From assembly GCF_001758425.2 (NCBI RefSeq), contig NZ_MDSS02000024.1, positions 1 through 51,472 on the forward strand: a stretch of 51,472 nucleotides of DNA, written 5' to 3'. Made by a program: the position numbers and the translations under genes. Each line of letters starts with the position of its first letter. The first letter of the stretch is position 1. The stretch comes from Nesterenkonia sp. PF2B19. Lineage in GTDB: Bacteria > Actinomycetota > Actinomycetes > Actinomycetales > Micrococcaceae. Positions 1-8,341 of the stretch are shown in pieces. Under the pieces are notes generated by a model that was not told the origin of the DNA, searched no databases, and saw only the letters and a list, made by a program, of their open reading frames with translations.

Positions 1-978
1 CTCTCCGGCCGGGATCGACCGACCCACTCGAGCGGCCCACCAGGCGATCCCGGCCTGGGCGGCGGCACCGACCGCCTCCTGGTGGACGGCGGACCCGGCC
101 GTGTACCAGAGCCGAGCGTCCTCTGCCGGCCGCAGCTCCGTGCTCAGCCCGAGACCCAGCATCCCCGACCTCACCGCGAGCACGGTGGGACCGAGCGGGG
201 TGCCGTCCGTCGCGGAGATCAGGCCCTGCGCCAGGAGGCTGTCCACCACCTCGACGCCGAAACGCCCCACCGCCCAGGACTCCGGAAGCCTCCAAGCGCA
301 GGAGATGACGCGCAGCAGCTCATGCTCGGCCGCGTCGAGGCCCGCCAGCAGCTCGGGCAGCCCTTCGGCCAAGGCCCACCGGAAGGACTGGTCCTGGGAC
401 CGCCACCGCCATGCCCCGTCGACGGCGTGGAGGACACCCGTCCGTCGAGCGCGCTCCAGCACCATCCGGACCGCCTGCGGCTGTCCGTCGCTGAGCATCA
501 CGACACGGCGCGCCGCTGAAGACGTCACTGGCCCCTCCAGGTGACGGACCATCGCCTCGACCACCTGTTCGGGACGAAGGCTGCGCACGCCCGCGAGGAC
601 GACCCTCCCCGTCCCCCCGTGGGCCCTGACGGGTGCGGGGACGTCGAGGTCGCTCCGGAGGGGGATCACCAGCCGGTGACGGGCCTGCGCGGCGGACGCG
701 ATGAGGGCCTCCAGGGCGGACGGGTCCTGGCCCGCGGGCTCGTCCAGCACGAGCAGCCCGCCTGTCGGGTGCCCGGGCGGGATGCCCGCGGTCGCGTCGT
801 GGAGTCGATGCAGCGGTGCCCGCTCGCCGAGCCGCAGGACCAGCTCCTCGGCTCCCCACAGGGCAGGCATCAGCGCCAGCACCACATCACGCGGGTGCGA
901 CCCCAGCACCGCATCCGCGATCGCGCGGTCTGGGCGGAGGTCTGGGGCGTCGACGAGCAGCGGAGAGGGCAGCATCAT
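1..978 (-). CDS. LuxR-type large regulator, second tandem copy (partial)
   Basis: An uninterrupted frame of about 326 codons runs from an ATG at 978 off the left edge. The start overlaps the stop of the upstream LuxR gene in an ATGA arrangement, so the two are probably co-translated. The visible part corresponds to the N-terminal region of the neighbour: a hydrophobic strand with a Walker-B-like LLVLDE near residues 75-80, then an Arg- and Leu-rich helical stretch. No GxxxxGK[ST] P-loop is visible. The C-terminal half, where a LuxR helix-turn-helix would be expected, lies outside the window, so assignment as a regulator rests on similarity of layout to the adjacent gene. Coding is well supported by length and codon bias; function is inferred. 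Confidence 0.65.
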   Translation of the reverse strand, partial: MMLPSPLLVDAPDLRPDRAIADAVLGSHPRDVVLALMPALWGAEELVLRLGERAPLHRLHDATAGIPPGHPTGGLLVLDEPAGQDPSALEALIASAAQARHRLVIPLRSDLDVPAPVRAHGGTGRVVLAGVRSLRPEQVVEAMVRHLEGPVTSSAARRVVMLSDGQPQAVRMVLERARRTGVLHAVDGAWRWRSQDQSFRWALAEGLPELLAGLDAAEHELLRVISCAWRLPESWAVGRFGVEVVDSLLAQGLISATDGTPLGPTVLAVRSGMLGLGLSTELRPAEDARLWYTAGSAVHQEAVGAAAQAGIAWWAARVGRSIPAGE

Positions 979-3509
979 GGCGTGCTCCTGCTGATCAGCC
1001 GCGCCCGAAGCTCAGTGCGGGAGGTCACCCGCAGCTTGCGATACACATGCCGCACATGCGTCTGCACCGTCCTGACGCTGATCCCGGCCCGATCGGCGAC
1101 ATCGGCCGAAGAGAGCCCCCGGAGCAGCAGCTCGACGATCTCCTGCTCCCTGGGCGAGAGCAGCATGCGCGCCTGGGTCCACACGGGACCACCCGGGCCG
1201 AGGCCGGAGCCCTCCAGCCTCGGCCGCAGGTGCGGACGTCGGCGTCGCAGGTGTTCCTCGGCCTCGTCCTTCGCCGCATCATCATCCGCCAGATGCGCGG
1301 TCAGCAGATCGACGAGCTCGGTCTCGACGTCCAGACGTCGGCACGCTCGCCTCAGTTCCACCAGCGCGGTCCTCGGCAGGTCATGGCCTCGGCGCAGCGC
1401 CACACAGCGAACCATGAGCCTGCGCACCCCTGGCAGCGCCTCGGTCCGTCTTCCGCGAGCGCGAAGCGTCGCCGTCAGCTCCTCGACCGGGGCATGCAGG
1501 AGTCGGGCGAGTTCGACGATCACCGTCACCCACGGATCCGCGAGACTCTCTCCGACGAGCGCCACCGACGCTCCGGGCGGGCCCTGGAGCTGACGGGACC
1601 TGTCGCCGTCGACGAGGAAGTCCAGGGCCTCCAGATGCTTACGCGTCACATGCCCGATCGGCCCCTCGGCCTCGAACTGGCTCCACAGGTCGTCCAGGCG
1701 CTCCCGCAGCTCCTCAGGAGGGGTGCCGCGGGCGACCTCCGCGAAGAGCTCCACCGCACCGGCGGCCTGGGCTGTGAGGAGCATCCGCTCAGGAGGCTGC
1801 CGGTCCCGGAAGGCCCCGGGGACCGTCGGCAGGCTGAGGTCCAGCAGAGTGCGGGCGACGCCCATCCGGTCTGTCACCCAGGACAGACACACCACCGGGA
1901 CGCTCGGCTCGCCGATCGCCTCCAGTTCCGCCAGCGACTCCCGGGCCCGCGCGCATTCATCCAGTTGGGCCGCCGCGTAGGCCTCCAAGGCCAGGGCGAC
2001 ACAGCGTTCGAGACGGCGGGCGTCCAGATCGGGGAGGATCTGCTCTCCTCCGCGGGACGAGTCCTCCGCGGGGCGCCGCGCCGGTGGCGAGAATCGGCGC
2101 AGGCACTCCCGCGGACCCCCATCGTGGAAGGACCGCAGTCGTCCGGCGAGTCCGGTCTCAGAACCCGTCCCGAGGTGATGGGGGCGTCCCATCCTGTCCT
2201 GGAGCAGGCCCCATCGGATGAAGGCATGCAGGGTCCCGGGCAGGCTCGCGGACCGCACGTCGGCGTGCGGCGGGCCCAGCAGCGCCAACGCGGCGTGCAT
2301 CTCTCCGGTGGCCGCCAGCGCGGCAGCGGAGAGACAGCGCACTCGGGAGTCCAGCGCCTCGGCCACCATGCCCGGAGGACGCCCCGCACCGGGCTCTGGC
2401 GGGCAGGGCTCGCCGGTCCCCGATCCGTCGGCACTGAGCAGCGCGACGTGCATCGCGGTGATCTCTCCGGCGCCCAGCAGAGCCGCGGCCGCGACGAGGG
2501 CGTCGTGGCCCTCGTCCTGTGCGGTGCCGCCGGGTCCAGCGACGTCCCGTCCAGTGGGGTTCCCCGCGGACGCCCCCGGCTCCCGCAGGGCATGCCGATG
2601 CAGAGCGTGCGTCAGCGACGCAGTGCGTCCCGTCAGGCGGACCAGGCCCTCGGCCTCCAGGGCGAAGACCGCCTCAGGGGGCTGGTCGCCGTGCAGAAGC
2701 TCCTCCAGCTCACGGGGGCCCCGTCGGGCGAGCCGCCGCATCACCTCCAGACCGTCACTTCCGACAGCCGCGGCGAGCCGGTCGACCACGAGCGACCTGG
2801 TGCGTCGATCCGTCCAGGCAGGCAGCCGCGCGACCGCCGCTCGTCCGGCTGAGTCGACGATCCAGCCCTCGGCTGTACCGATCGCCACGAGGTTCTCCAG
2901 CTCGAGGATCCGTCCCTGGGAATGCTGGTGCATCAGGCGGGCCAGCGCGGCGGTGGGAGGGGCCCCGAGCATCTCCGCCAGCGTCCTCGCCGTGTCGTGG
3001 AAGGTCTGCGGACGTATCCTCAGGCGCAGCCCTCTGCCCTGACCGGCTGCGCGGACGAACCGGTGCCCGTACTCAGGCCCTGGGCGGGCGGTGACCGCCA
3101 CCGGGACGGCGCCGGCTCTGAGCACGGCGTCGACGGCCTCGAGGTGGGCAGGAGGTTGACGAGTGATGTCACGAAGCAGCAGCGCCGTCGTCGGGGCCTC
3201 TGCGCGGGCCGCCTCGGCGTCGGCCAGGTCGCCGACGTGCTGGAGGCCCTCCAAGTCGCCCAGGTCACCCAGGTCGCTCAGGTCACCGAGCCGTGGCAGG
3301 CGGTGGAGGTCGTGGATCTCCACCAGGTGCGTCTCGGTGCGTCGGGCGATCTGGTGGACCATCCGTTCCGGGGCCAGCCCATGCTCTCCCTCGACCAGAA
3401 GTGCGGGTGCCGGGCATGACTGCCAGTGCTCCTGTGCCTGCCGGCGCTGGGCCTCCCAGGAGCTGAGTGAGGCGCCGCCTGGCACAATGGCCGAGCCTGC
3501 GCGGGACAT
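975..3509 (-). CDS. LuxR family transcriptional regulator, LAL-like (large ATPase-type)
   Basis: This 844-residue protein ends in a clear LuxR/GerE DNA-binding domain at about residues 785-844: LSPREQEIVELLLRG, a helix-turn-helix with SSADVADRAGIS, then VRTVQTHVRHVYRKL. The long N-terminal part matches the size of LAL (MalT-type) regulators, an AAA-like module followed by a helical repeat region. The usual P-loop is degenerate: VEGEHGLAPERM occupies the position and lacks GK[ST], so ATP binding is uncertain. Residues about 74-90 form a low-complexity run of (G/S)DL repeats encoded by a 9-bp DNA repeat. The ATG at 3509 is preceded by an AAAGGTGG ribosome site. It overlaps the next gene by 4 bp. 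The target is unknown, and no regulated metabolic partner is obvious nearby. Confidence 0.85.
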   Translation of the reverse strand: MSRAGSAIVPGGASLSSWEAQRRQAQEHWQSCPAPALLVEGEHGLAPERMVHQIARRTETHLVEIHDLHRLPRLGDLSDLGDLGDLEGLQHVGDLADAEAARAEAPTTALLLRDITRQPPAHLEAVDAVLRAGAVPVAVTARPGPEYGHRFVRAAGQGRGLRLRIRPQTFHDTARTLAEMLGAPPTAALARLMHQHSQGRILELENLVAIGTAEGWIVDSAGRAAVARLPAWTDRRTRSLVVDRLAAAVGSDGLEVMRRLARRGPRELEELLHGDQPPEAVFALEAEGLVRLTGRTASLTHALHRHALREPGASAGNPTGRDVAGPGGTAQDEGHDALVAAAALLGAGEITAMHVALLSADGSGTGEPCPPEPGAGRPPGMVAEALDSRVRCLSAAALAATGEMHAALALLGPPHADVRSASLPGTLHAFIRWGLLQDRMGRPHHLGTGSETGLAGRLRSFHDGGPRECLRRFSPPARRPAEDSSRGGEQILPDLDARRLERCVALALEAYAAAQLDECARARESLAELEAIGEPSVPVVCLSWVTDRMGVARTLLDLSLPTVPGAFRDRQPPERMLLTAQAAGAVELFAEVARGTPPEELRERLDDLWSQFEAEGPIGHVTRKHLEALDFLVDGDRSRQLQGPPGASVALVGESLADPWVTVIVELARLLHAPVEELTATLRARGRRTEALPGVRRLMVRCVALRRGHDLPRTALVELRRACRRLDVETELVDLLTAHLADDDAAKDEAEEHLRRRRPHLRPRLEGSGLGPGGPVWTQARMLLSPREQEIVELLLRGLSSADVADRAGISVRTVQTHVRHVYRKLRVTSRTELRARLISRSTP
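3251..3286. repeat. 9-bp tandem repeat inside LuxR gene
   Basis: Four consecutive 9-bp units (ccaagtcgc, ccaggtcac, ccaggtcgc, tcaggtcac) encode a run of Asp-Leu-containing triplets in the N-terminal part of the LuxR-type regulator. Units differ by one to three bases. Copy-number change would stay in frame. Confidence 0.7.
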
Positions 3510-3524
3510 GGACCACCTTTCAGC

Positions 3525-3539
3525 GATACATCATGCATC
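3525..3539. promoter_or_regulatory. Imperfect palindrome upstream of the LuxR gene
   Basis: GATACAT-C-ATGCATC forms 7-bp arms with one mismatch, about 16 bp upstream of the ATG of the LuxR-type gene. It could be an operator or part of an AT-richer promoter in an otherwise GC-rich context. No more can be said from one copy. Confidence 0.25.
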
Positions 3540-3597
3540 CTAGGGAAGTCCTCGCTGTCGGGAAGAGGTCGCCGCCTTCTGCCATGTCCACCGACGA

Positions 3598-3631
3598 GAA
3601 ATGCCCCGGATCCGAAGATCCGAGGCATTTC
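3598..3631 (-). terminator. Hairpin terminator after first tRNA-Glu
   Basis: Arms of 15 nt (gaaatgccccggatc and gatccgaggcatttc, one mismatch) close on a 4-nt loop that reads TTCG on the minus strand, flanked by GATC pairs, a very stable tetraloop. It starts about 10 nt downstream of the tRNA-Glu 3' end. The minus-strand 3' side has TTTC but no long U tract, as is common in actinobacteria. Confidence 0.7.
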
Positions 3632-3640
3632 CGAATATGG

Positions 3641-3713
3641 TGACCCCAGCGGGATTCGAACCCGCGTTACCGCCGTGAGAGGGCGGCGTACTAGGCCGCT
3701 ATACGATGGGGCC
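3641..3713 (-). tRNA. tRNA-Glu(CTC)
   Basis: The 73-nt minus-strand gene begins GGCCCCAT and ends GGGGTCA, giving a 7-bp acceptor stem. The T arm contains GGTTCGAATCC, and the anticodon stem (CCGCC/GGCGG) encloses CTCTCAC with anticodon CTC. A CCA end is encoded directly after the discriminator. It is identical in body to the next tRNA-Glu. Confidence 0.95.
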
Positions 3714-3757
3714 ATATTCACTTTTCCAGCCGCCTGCGCAGACAGCTGACGGAGAGA

Positions 3758-3789
3758 TGGTCTCCGACCCCCGCAGGGATGAGAGACCA
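3758..3789 (-). terminator. Hairpin after second tRNA-Glu
   Basis: Arms TGGTCTC and GAGACCA flank an 18-nt loop in the short spacer between the two tRNA-Glu genes, just downstream of the second copy on the minus strand. It could end transcription or mark an RNA-processing point. There is no clear U tract. Confidence 0.45.
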
Positions 3790-3796
3790 CCAACCG

Positions 3797-3869
3797 TGAC
3801 CCCAGCGGGATTCGAACCCGCGTTACCGCCGTGAGAGGGCGGCGTACTAGGCCGCTATACGATGGGGCC
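3797..3869 (-). tRNA. tRNA-Glu(CTC), second copy
   Basis: The same 73-nt body as the first tRNA-Glu, with anticodon CTC in the loop CTCTCAC. Unlike the first copy, CCA is not encoded: the three bases after the discriminator read CGG on the minus strand, so CCA addition would be needed. The spacer to the first copy is 83 nt. Confidence 0.95.
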
Positions 3870-3880
3870 CTATGTCATTG

Positions 3881-3906
3881 TTCGGCCCTCGTCTCCGAGG
3901 GCCGAA
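3881..3906 (-). terminator. Perfect 11-bp hairpin after tRNA-Gln
   Basis: TTCGGCCCTCG and CGAGGGCCGAA pair perfectly around a 4-nt loop, 43 nt downstream of tRNA-Gln on the minus strand. Two smaller hairpins (CCAGTG/CACTGG and GATCCG/CGGATC) lie between it and the tRNA and may be processing structures. Confidence 0.6.
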
Positions 3907-3948
3907 CCAGTGTCTCCACTGGATTTTCGATCCGCAGAACGGATCGAG

Positions 3949-4020
3949 CTGGGCTACTAGGACTCGAACCTAGAACGACGGTACCAGAAACCGCTGTGTT
4001 GCCGATTACACCATAGCCCA
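3949..4020 (-). tRNA. tRNA-Gln(CTG)
   Basis: The minus-strand 72-nt gene begins TGGGCTA and ends TAGCCCA plus discriminator G, with T-arm GGTTCGAGTCC. The anticodon stem GCGGT/ACCGT encloses TTCTGGT, anticodon CTG. CCA is not encoded. It lies 71 bp downstream of the HAD gene that follows gltX. Confidence 0.93.
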
Positions 4021-4091
4021 TCGGCGTCTGCCGGACATTCGGCCCTTGAGGATCGCTCCTTCGAGGTTTCCGTGCGCCCCGCAACGGGAAA

Positions 4092-4823
4092 CTACTCTAC
4101 ACGAGCAGGTGCCCCGAGCACAAAATCGACGGCGGCCTCGAGCGTGGAGACCTTCGTCACACCGGCAGGAGCGTCGACGAGGTCCCGCCGATCTACCAGG
4201 ACGGAGACCAGTCCGGCTTCCCGCGCGCCCGCGCCGTCGACGACGGGGTTGTCCCCCACATAGGCACACCGCTCAGGAGCCAGCCCGAGCTGTCGCGCCC
4301 CCTCATGGAAGATCGCCGCATCGGGCTTGACCGCGCCGACAGTGTCGGTGCCCACGACGACCTCGATGCTCTCCAGACCGGCGATGCGCAGCTTCTCCCG
4401 CTGATAGTCCGCCACGTTGTTCGTCACCGCACCGACCGCCACACCCGCGTGCCGCAGGCGGTCCAGCGCCTGCGGCACGTCGTCGAACGGACGCCACCGG
4501 CGACGGACCACCTGCTCGTACTCGTCCTCCCACCGCAGCAGGCTCTGCGGGTCCGGCACGGGCGCTCCCGCCGCCCGGTAGGCGTCCCGGACGCGGGCGA
4601 TCCGCTGCTCCAGGAAGCTCAGGTCACCCGCCAGATAGCGCGCGTACTGGCCCCCGGCGTCCTCGCAGAAGGTGCCCAGCGCAGCCTCCCAGGCCGCGTC
4701 CTCCCACACCGTCCCCTCCTGGAGAAGATGCGCCGAGGCCAGGTCGCGGAACGCCGCGCGCATCGCGCTCTCGAGGTCCACAAGCGTGTCGTCGACGTCG
4801 AAGAGCACCCCGCAGGCGTTCAT
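4092..4823 (-). CDS. HAD superfamily hydrolase
   Basis: A 243-residue HAD hydrolase. Motif I is DVDDT near residue 9 (nucleophile and acid Asp), motif II is GAVTNN near residue 130, motif III is the Lys of VKPD, and motif IV is GDNPVVD near residue 193. The alpha-helical cap lies between motifs I and II, as in phosphoglycolate-phosphatase/YjjG-like members. The substrate is unknown; small phosphorylated metabolites or nucleotides are typical of the family. The ATG overlaps the gltX stop by 4 bp (ATGA), so it is translationally coupled to glutamyl-tRNA synthetase. Confidence 0.88.
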   Translation of the reverse strand: MNACGVLFDVDDTLVDLESAMRAAFRDLASAHLLQEGTVWEDAAWEAALGTFCEDAGGQYARYLAGDLSFLEQRIARVRDAYRAAGAPVPDPQSLLRWEDEYEQVVRRRWRPFDDVPQALDRLRHAGVAVGAVTNNVADYQREKLRIAGLESIEVVVGTDTVGAVKPDAAIFHEGARQLGLAPERCAYVGDNPVVDGAGAREAGLVSVLVDRRDLVDAPAGVTKVSTLEAAVDFVLGAPARVE

Positions 4824-6328
4824 CGGGCGGCGACCTCGGCGCGGAAGCGGGCCAGACGCGCCAGCGAGGACTCCCGACCCAGCAGCTCCATCGACTCGAA
4901 CAGCGGTGGGGAGACCTTCCGACCGGACACCGCCGAGCGCACGGCGCCGAACGCCTTGCGCGGCTTCAGCCCGAGGCCGTCGACCAGTGCGGTGCGCAGC
5001 GCCTCCTCGATGGCCTCCGTCGTCCAGGCGTCGTCGTTCAGTGCGTCGAGAGCGGCGACGGCGGCGTCGACGGTGCCGAGCACGTCCTCCCCCAAACCGC
5101 TGAAGGCCTTCGGCTCGATGACGAGCTCTGCGTCCGCCACGAAGAGGAAAGCCATCATGTCCGCCCCCTCGCCCAGCAGCGCGATCCGTTCCTGGACCAG
5201 CGGGGCCGCGCCGTCGAGAATCCGTGCCTCCCGGGCCGTCAGCTCGTCACCGACCAGACCGAGCGCCTGCAGGTAGGGCACCAGGCGGTCCCGGAAGTCG
5301 CCGGGCTCGAGGCGGCGGATGTGGGTGCCGTTGATCGCCTCGGCCTTCTTCGTGTCGAAGCGCGCCGGGTTGGCCAGCACATCGGCGACGTCGAAGTGCT
5401 CGACCAGCTCCTCGACGGTGAAGATGTCCTCATCCGCCGACAGCGACCAGCCCAGCAGCGCCAGGTAGTTCAGGAGCCCCTCACGGATGAAGCCACGGTC
5501 CCGGTGGTGGAACAGGTTCGACTCCGGGTCCCGCTTGGAGAGCTTCTTGTTCCCCTCCCCCATCACATAGGGCAGGTGCCCGAACAGCGGCATGTGCCGG
5601 GCCACCCCGACGTCGTGGAGTGCGCGGTACAGCGCGATCTGACGCGGCGTGGAGGACAGCAGGTCCTCGCCCCGGAGGACATGGGTGATCTCCATCAGCG
5701 CGTCGTCCACGGGATTCACCAGGGTGTAGAGCGGCTTGCCGTTGGCCCGAGCCACCACGAAGTCCGGCGTGGAGCCGGCGGAGAACGTGATCTCCCCGCG
5801 CACCAGGTCGGTGAAGGTGAGGTCATCGTCCGGCATCCGCAGTCGCAGCACCGGCTCACGTCCCTCGGCGCGGTAGGCGGCGATCTGCTCATCGGTCAGG
5901 TCGCGGTCGGCGTTGTCATAGCCCAGCTTCGGGTCACGTCCGGCCGCCCGGTGCCGAGCCTCGACCTCCTCCGGCGTGGAGAAGGACTCGTAGACATGCC
6001 CGGCGTCCTGGAGCCGCTTCAGGACGTCCGCGTAGATCTCGCCCCGCTGGGACTGCCGGTAGGGGCCATGGTCTCCCCCGGCCTCGACGCCTTCGTCCCA
6101 GTCCAGGCCCAGCCAGCGCAGCGCCTCCAGAAGCTGCTGGTAGGACTCCTCCGAGTCCCGGGCGGCGTCGGTGTCCTCGATGCGGAAGATCAGCTTGCCG
6201 CCGGTGTGCCGGGCATAGGCCCAGTTGAACAGCGCGGTGCGGATGAGGCCCACATGGGGCGTGCCGGTCGGCGAGGGGCAGAATCTCACGCGGACCGGGG
6301 TGGAGGCGTCGACGACGGGGATGCTCAT
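4820..6328 (-). CDS. gltX: Glutamate--tRNA ligase
   Basis: A 502-residue class I aminoacyl-tRNA synthetase. The HIGH-like signature is [10 protein letters not shown] near residue 17, followed by FRIEDTD; the KMSKS equivalent is KLSKRD near residue 265. The C-terminal helical anticodon-binding region is present and the length is normal. It charges tRNA-Glu; in organisms lacking GlnRS it also charges tRNA-Gln for GatCAB amidation, but the window does not show which applies. tRNA-Gln and two tRNA-Glu genes lie just downstream on the same strand, beyond the coupled HAD gene. The gene upstream on the strand ends 27 bp before the ATG. Confidence 0.97.
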   Translation of the reverse strand: MSIPVVDASTPVRVRFCPSPTGTPHVGLIRTALFNWAYARHTGGKLIFRIEDTDAARDSEESYQQLLEALRWLGLDWDEGVEAGGDHGPYRQSQRGEIYADVLKRLQDAGHVYESFSTPEEVEARHRAAGRDPKLGYDNADRDLTDEQIAAYRAEGREPVLRLRMPDDDLTFTDLVRGEITFSAGSTPDFVVARANGKPLYTLVNPVDDALMEITHVLRGEDLLSSTPRQIALYRALHDVGVARHMPLFGHLPYVMGEGNKKLSKRDPESNLFHHRDRGFIREGLLNYLALLGWSLSADEDIFTVEELVEHFDVADVLANPARFDTKKAEAINGTHIRRLEPGDFRDRLVPYLQALGLVGDELTAREARILDGAAPLVQERIALLGEGADMMAFLFVADAELVIEPKAFSGLGEDVLGTVDAAVAALDALNDDAWTTEAIEEALRTALVDGLGLKPRKAFGAVRSAVSGRKVSPPLFESMELLGRESSLARLARFRAEVAAR

Positions 6329-6355
6329 AACGGTGTGGTGGCTCCTGTGGATGGT

Positions 6356-7129
6356 CTAACGACGGAAATGGGTGACGAGGGTGCCGATCCCCTCGATCTC
6401 GGCGTCGAAGCGGTCCCCGGAGGAGACCAGCCCGACGCCGGCGGGGGTGCCGGTGAGGATCACATCACCGGGCAGCAGGGTGAAGGCCTGCGAGATGTGG
6501 GAGACGAGCTCGGGGACGCCGAAGACCATGTCCGAGGTCGTGCCGTCCTGGACCGTCTCCCCGTTGAGGCGACCGGTGATGCGCAGGCCCTCGGGATCCA
6601 GTTCGGTCTCGATCCAGGGCCCCAGCGGCATCGAGCCGTCGAATCCCTTGGCCCGGGCCCACTGGCCGTCGCTGCGCTGGGCGTCGCGCGCGGTGACGTC
6701 GTTGCCGACGGTGTAGCCGAAGATCACGTCGTCGACGCGTTCGACGGGCACGTCCTTGCAGATCCGGCCGATCACCACGGCCAGCTCGACCTCGTAGCTG
6801 ACCTCCTCGGAGAAGGAGGGCAGCGTCACGGGCTCGTTCGGCCCGGACACCGCGGTGTTGGGGATCAGGAACAGCAGCGGAGAGACCGGCAGCTCATTGC
6901 CCATCTCCTTGGCGTGGTCCGCGTAGTTGCGGCCCACCCCGATGGCCTTGCTGCGAGGGATGATCGGCGCGACCAGCCGCACATCCTGCAGGTCATGGGT
7001 GTTCTGGGTCTGCTGGATGCCCTGGTAGAAAGGATCCCCGATGAGTTCGGAGATGGTCTCCTGCCCGGGCTCTCCGGCGACGACTCCGAAGGCGGGCTCA
7101 GCGTCGGTGACGAAACGTGCGATGCGCAT
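6356..7129 (-). CDS. Fumarylacetoacetate hydrolase family protein
   Basis: A 257-residue FAH-fold enzyme. The visible signatures are GVGRNYADHAKE, the metal-binding YEVELAVVIG with its two acidic residues, GYTVGNDVTARD, KGFDGSMPLGPW and the C-terminal TGTPAGVG. It is likely a Mg/Mn-dependent acylpyruvase, oxaloacetate decarboxylase or 5-oxopent-3-ene-1,2,5-tricarboxylate decarboxylase-like enzyme; the family cannot be resolved further by eye. I chose the ATG at 7129 (MRIARFVTDAEP) because upstream in-frame residues look non-coding. It sits between ilvE and gltX, a common actinobacterial position. Confidence 0.92.
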   Translation of the reverse strand: MRIARFVTDAEPAFGVVAGEPGQETISELIGDPFYQGIQQTQNTHDLQDVRLVAPIIPRSKAIGVGRNYADHAKEMGNELPVSPLLFLIPNTAVSGPNEPVTLPSFSEEVSYEVELAVVIGRICKDVPVERVDDVIFGYTVGNDVTARDAQRSDGQWARAKGFDGSMPLGPWIETELDPEGLRITGRLNGETVQDGTTSDMVFGVPELVSHISQAFTLLPGDVILTGTPAGVGLVSSGDRFDAEIEGIGTLVTHFRR

Positions 7130-7199
7130 GCATCCCACCCTATCGCCCCGGCGCCCGTCCTCGCGGAGGCCCCGGGCAGGATCCTGTGTGGCAGGGCTC

Positions 7200-8272
7200 T
7201 CAGGCGAGCCGGTGCATCCAACCGTGGCGATCCTCCACGACGCCGGTCTGGATGCCCAGCAGCTCGTCTCGGATGGCCTGGGTGACGTCTCCGGTGCCGG
7301 TGGAGGCGATGGTGCGGTCACCGTCGCGCAGCTCCCCGATCGGGGTGATGACCGCGGCGGTCCCGCAGGCGAAGACCTCCGTGATGGTGCCGTCCTGGAC
7401 CCCTCGGTCCCACTCGTCCAGGGTCACACGCCGCTCCTCGACCGTCATGCCGCGATCCTTGGCGAGCTGGATGACGGAGTCCCGCGTGATGCCTTCGAGG
7501 ATGGTGCCGGTGAGCTCGGGAGTGATCAGGCGTCCATCGGAGGTGACGAGGAAGACGTTCATGCCGCCCAGCTCCTCGATGGCGTTGTCATGCAGCGGGT
7601 CCAGGAACAGCACCTGGTCGCAGCCCTGCTCCGAAGCCTGCGCCTGGGCGGCCAGAGAGGCGGCGTAGTTGCCGCCGGTCTTGGCGTCGCCGGTGCCGCC
7701 GGGAGCCGCCCGGGCGAAGTCGCGGGAGACCCAGATGCGCACGGGCTTGAGCTCGCCGCCGAAGTAGTTTCCCGCCGGGGAGGCGATCACCCGGTAGGTG
7801 AACTCCCGGGCGGGCCGCACGCCGAGGAAAGCCTCCGTGGCGAACATGAACGGACGCAGGTACAGGGCCTCGCCCTCTCCGGAGGGAACCCAACCGGCGT
7901 CCAGGGCCAGCAGCTCCTCCAGGGACTGGACGAACAGCTCCTCGTCGAGCTGCGGCATCGCCATCCGACGGGCCGAGCGGTTCATGCGCCGGGCGTGGCA
8001 TAGGGGCGGAAGGTGTAGATGCCGCCGTCTGCGTGCCGGTAGGCCTTCATCCCCTCGAAGATCTCCTCCGCGTAGTGCAGCACGGCGGCGGCGGGATCTA
8101 GGGTGATGGGGCCGTAGGCCTCGATGCGGGCGGAGTGCCAGCCGGCGTCCTGGGTCCAGTCGATCACCGCGGTGTGGTCGGTGAAGTTCGTGCCGAAGCC
8201 CGGGTCGGCCAGGATCTGCTGGCGACGGGCCTCCGGCGTCGGCTCGGGGTGTGACGTGACGTCGAACTTCAT
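7200..8272 (-). CDS. ilvE: Branched-chain amino acid aminotransferase, apparent frameshift
   Basis: A PLP-dependent class IV aminotransferase converting 2-keto acids to Val, Leu and Ile. The N-terminal 96 residues (from ATG 8272) end in EIFEGMKAYRHADG...FRPYA. The rest resumes in another frame at MNRSARRMAMPQ and runs to the stop at 7200, containing the family's GGNYAASL with the PLP lysine just before it, and the GTAAVITPIGEL region. One missing base near 7995 (giving Tyr-Ala-Asn-Ala-Arg-Arg-Met) restores a full enzyme of about 357 residues. All residues on both sides fit the family, so a sequencing deletion is more likely than a broken gene. leuB lies upstream. Confidence 0.9.
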
Positions 8273-8341
8273 GGGAGCAGCCTTTCGCTCGTTCTGTGAA
8301 TGCGGTCCACTCTACCGCCGACCGAGCCGCTGAGAAGCGCC

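Noticed and set aside
816-2852. 678-codon plus-strand frame over the LuxR gene
   Set aside because: Shadow of the regulator; Arg/Gln/Pro-rich residues with no domain.
3598-3631. Hairpin as a mobile-element end or operator
   Set aside because: Its position right after tRNA-Glu and its TTCG tetraloop fit a terminator better.
5321-7285. 654-codon plus-strand frame over gltX and the FAH gene
   Set aside because: It covers two recognised minus-strand genes and shows no family motif.
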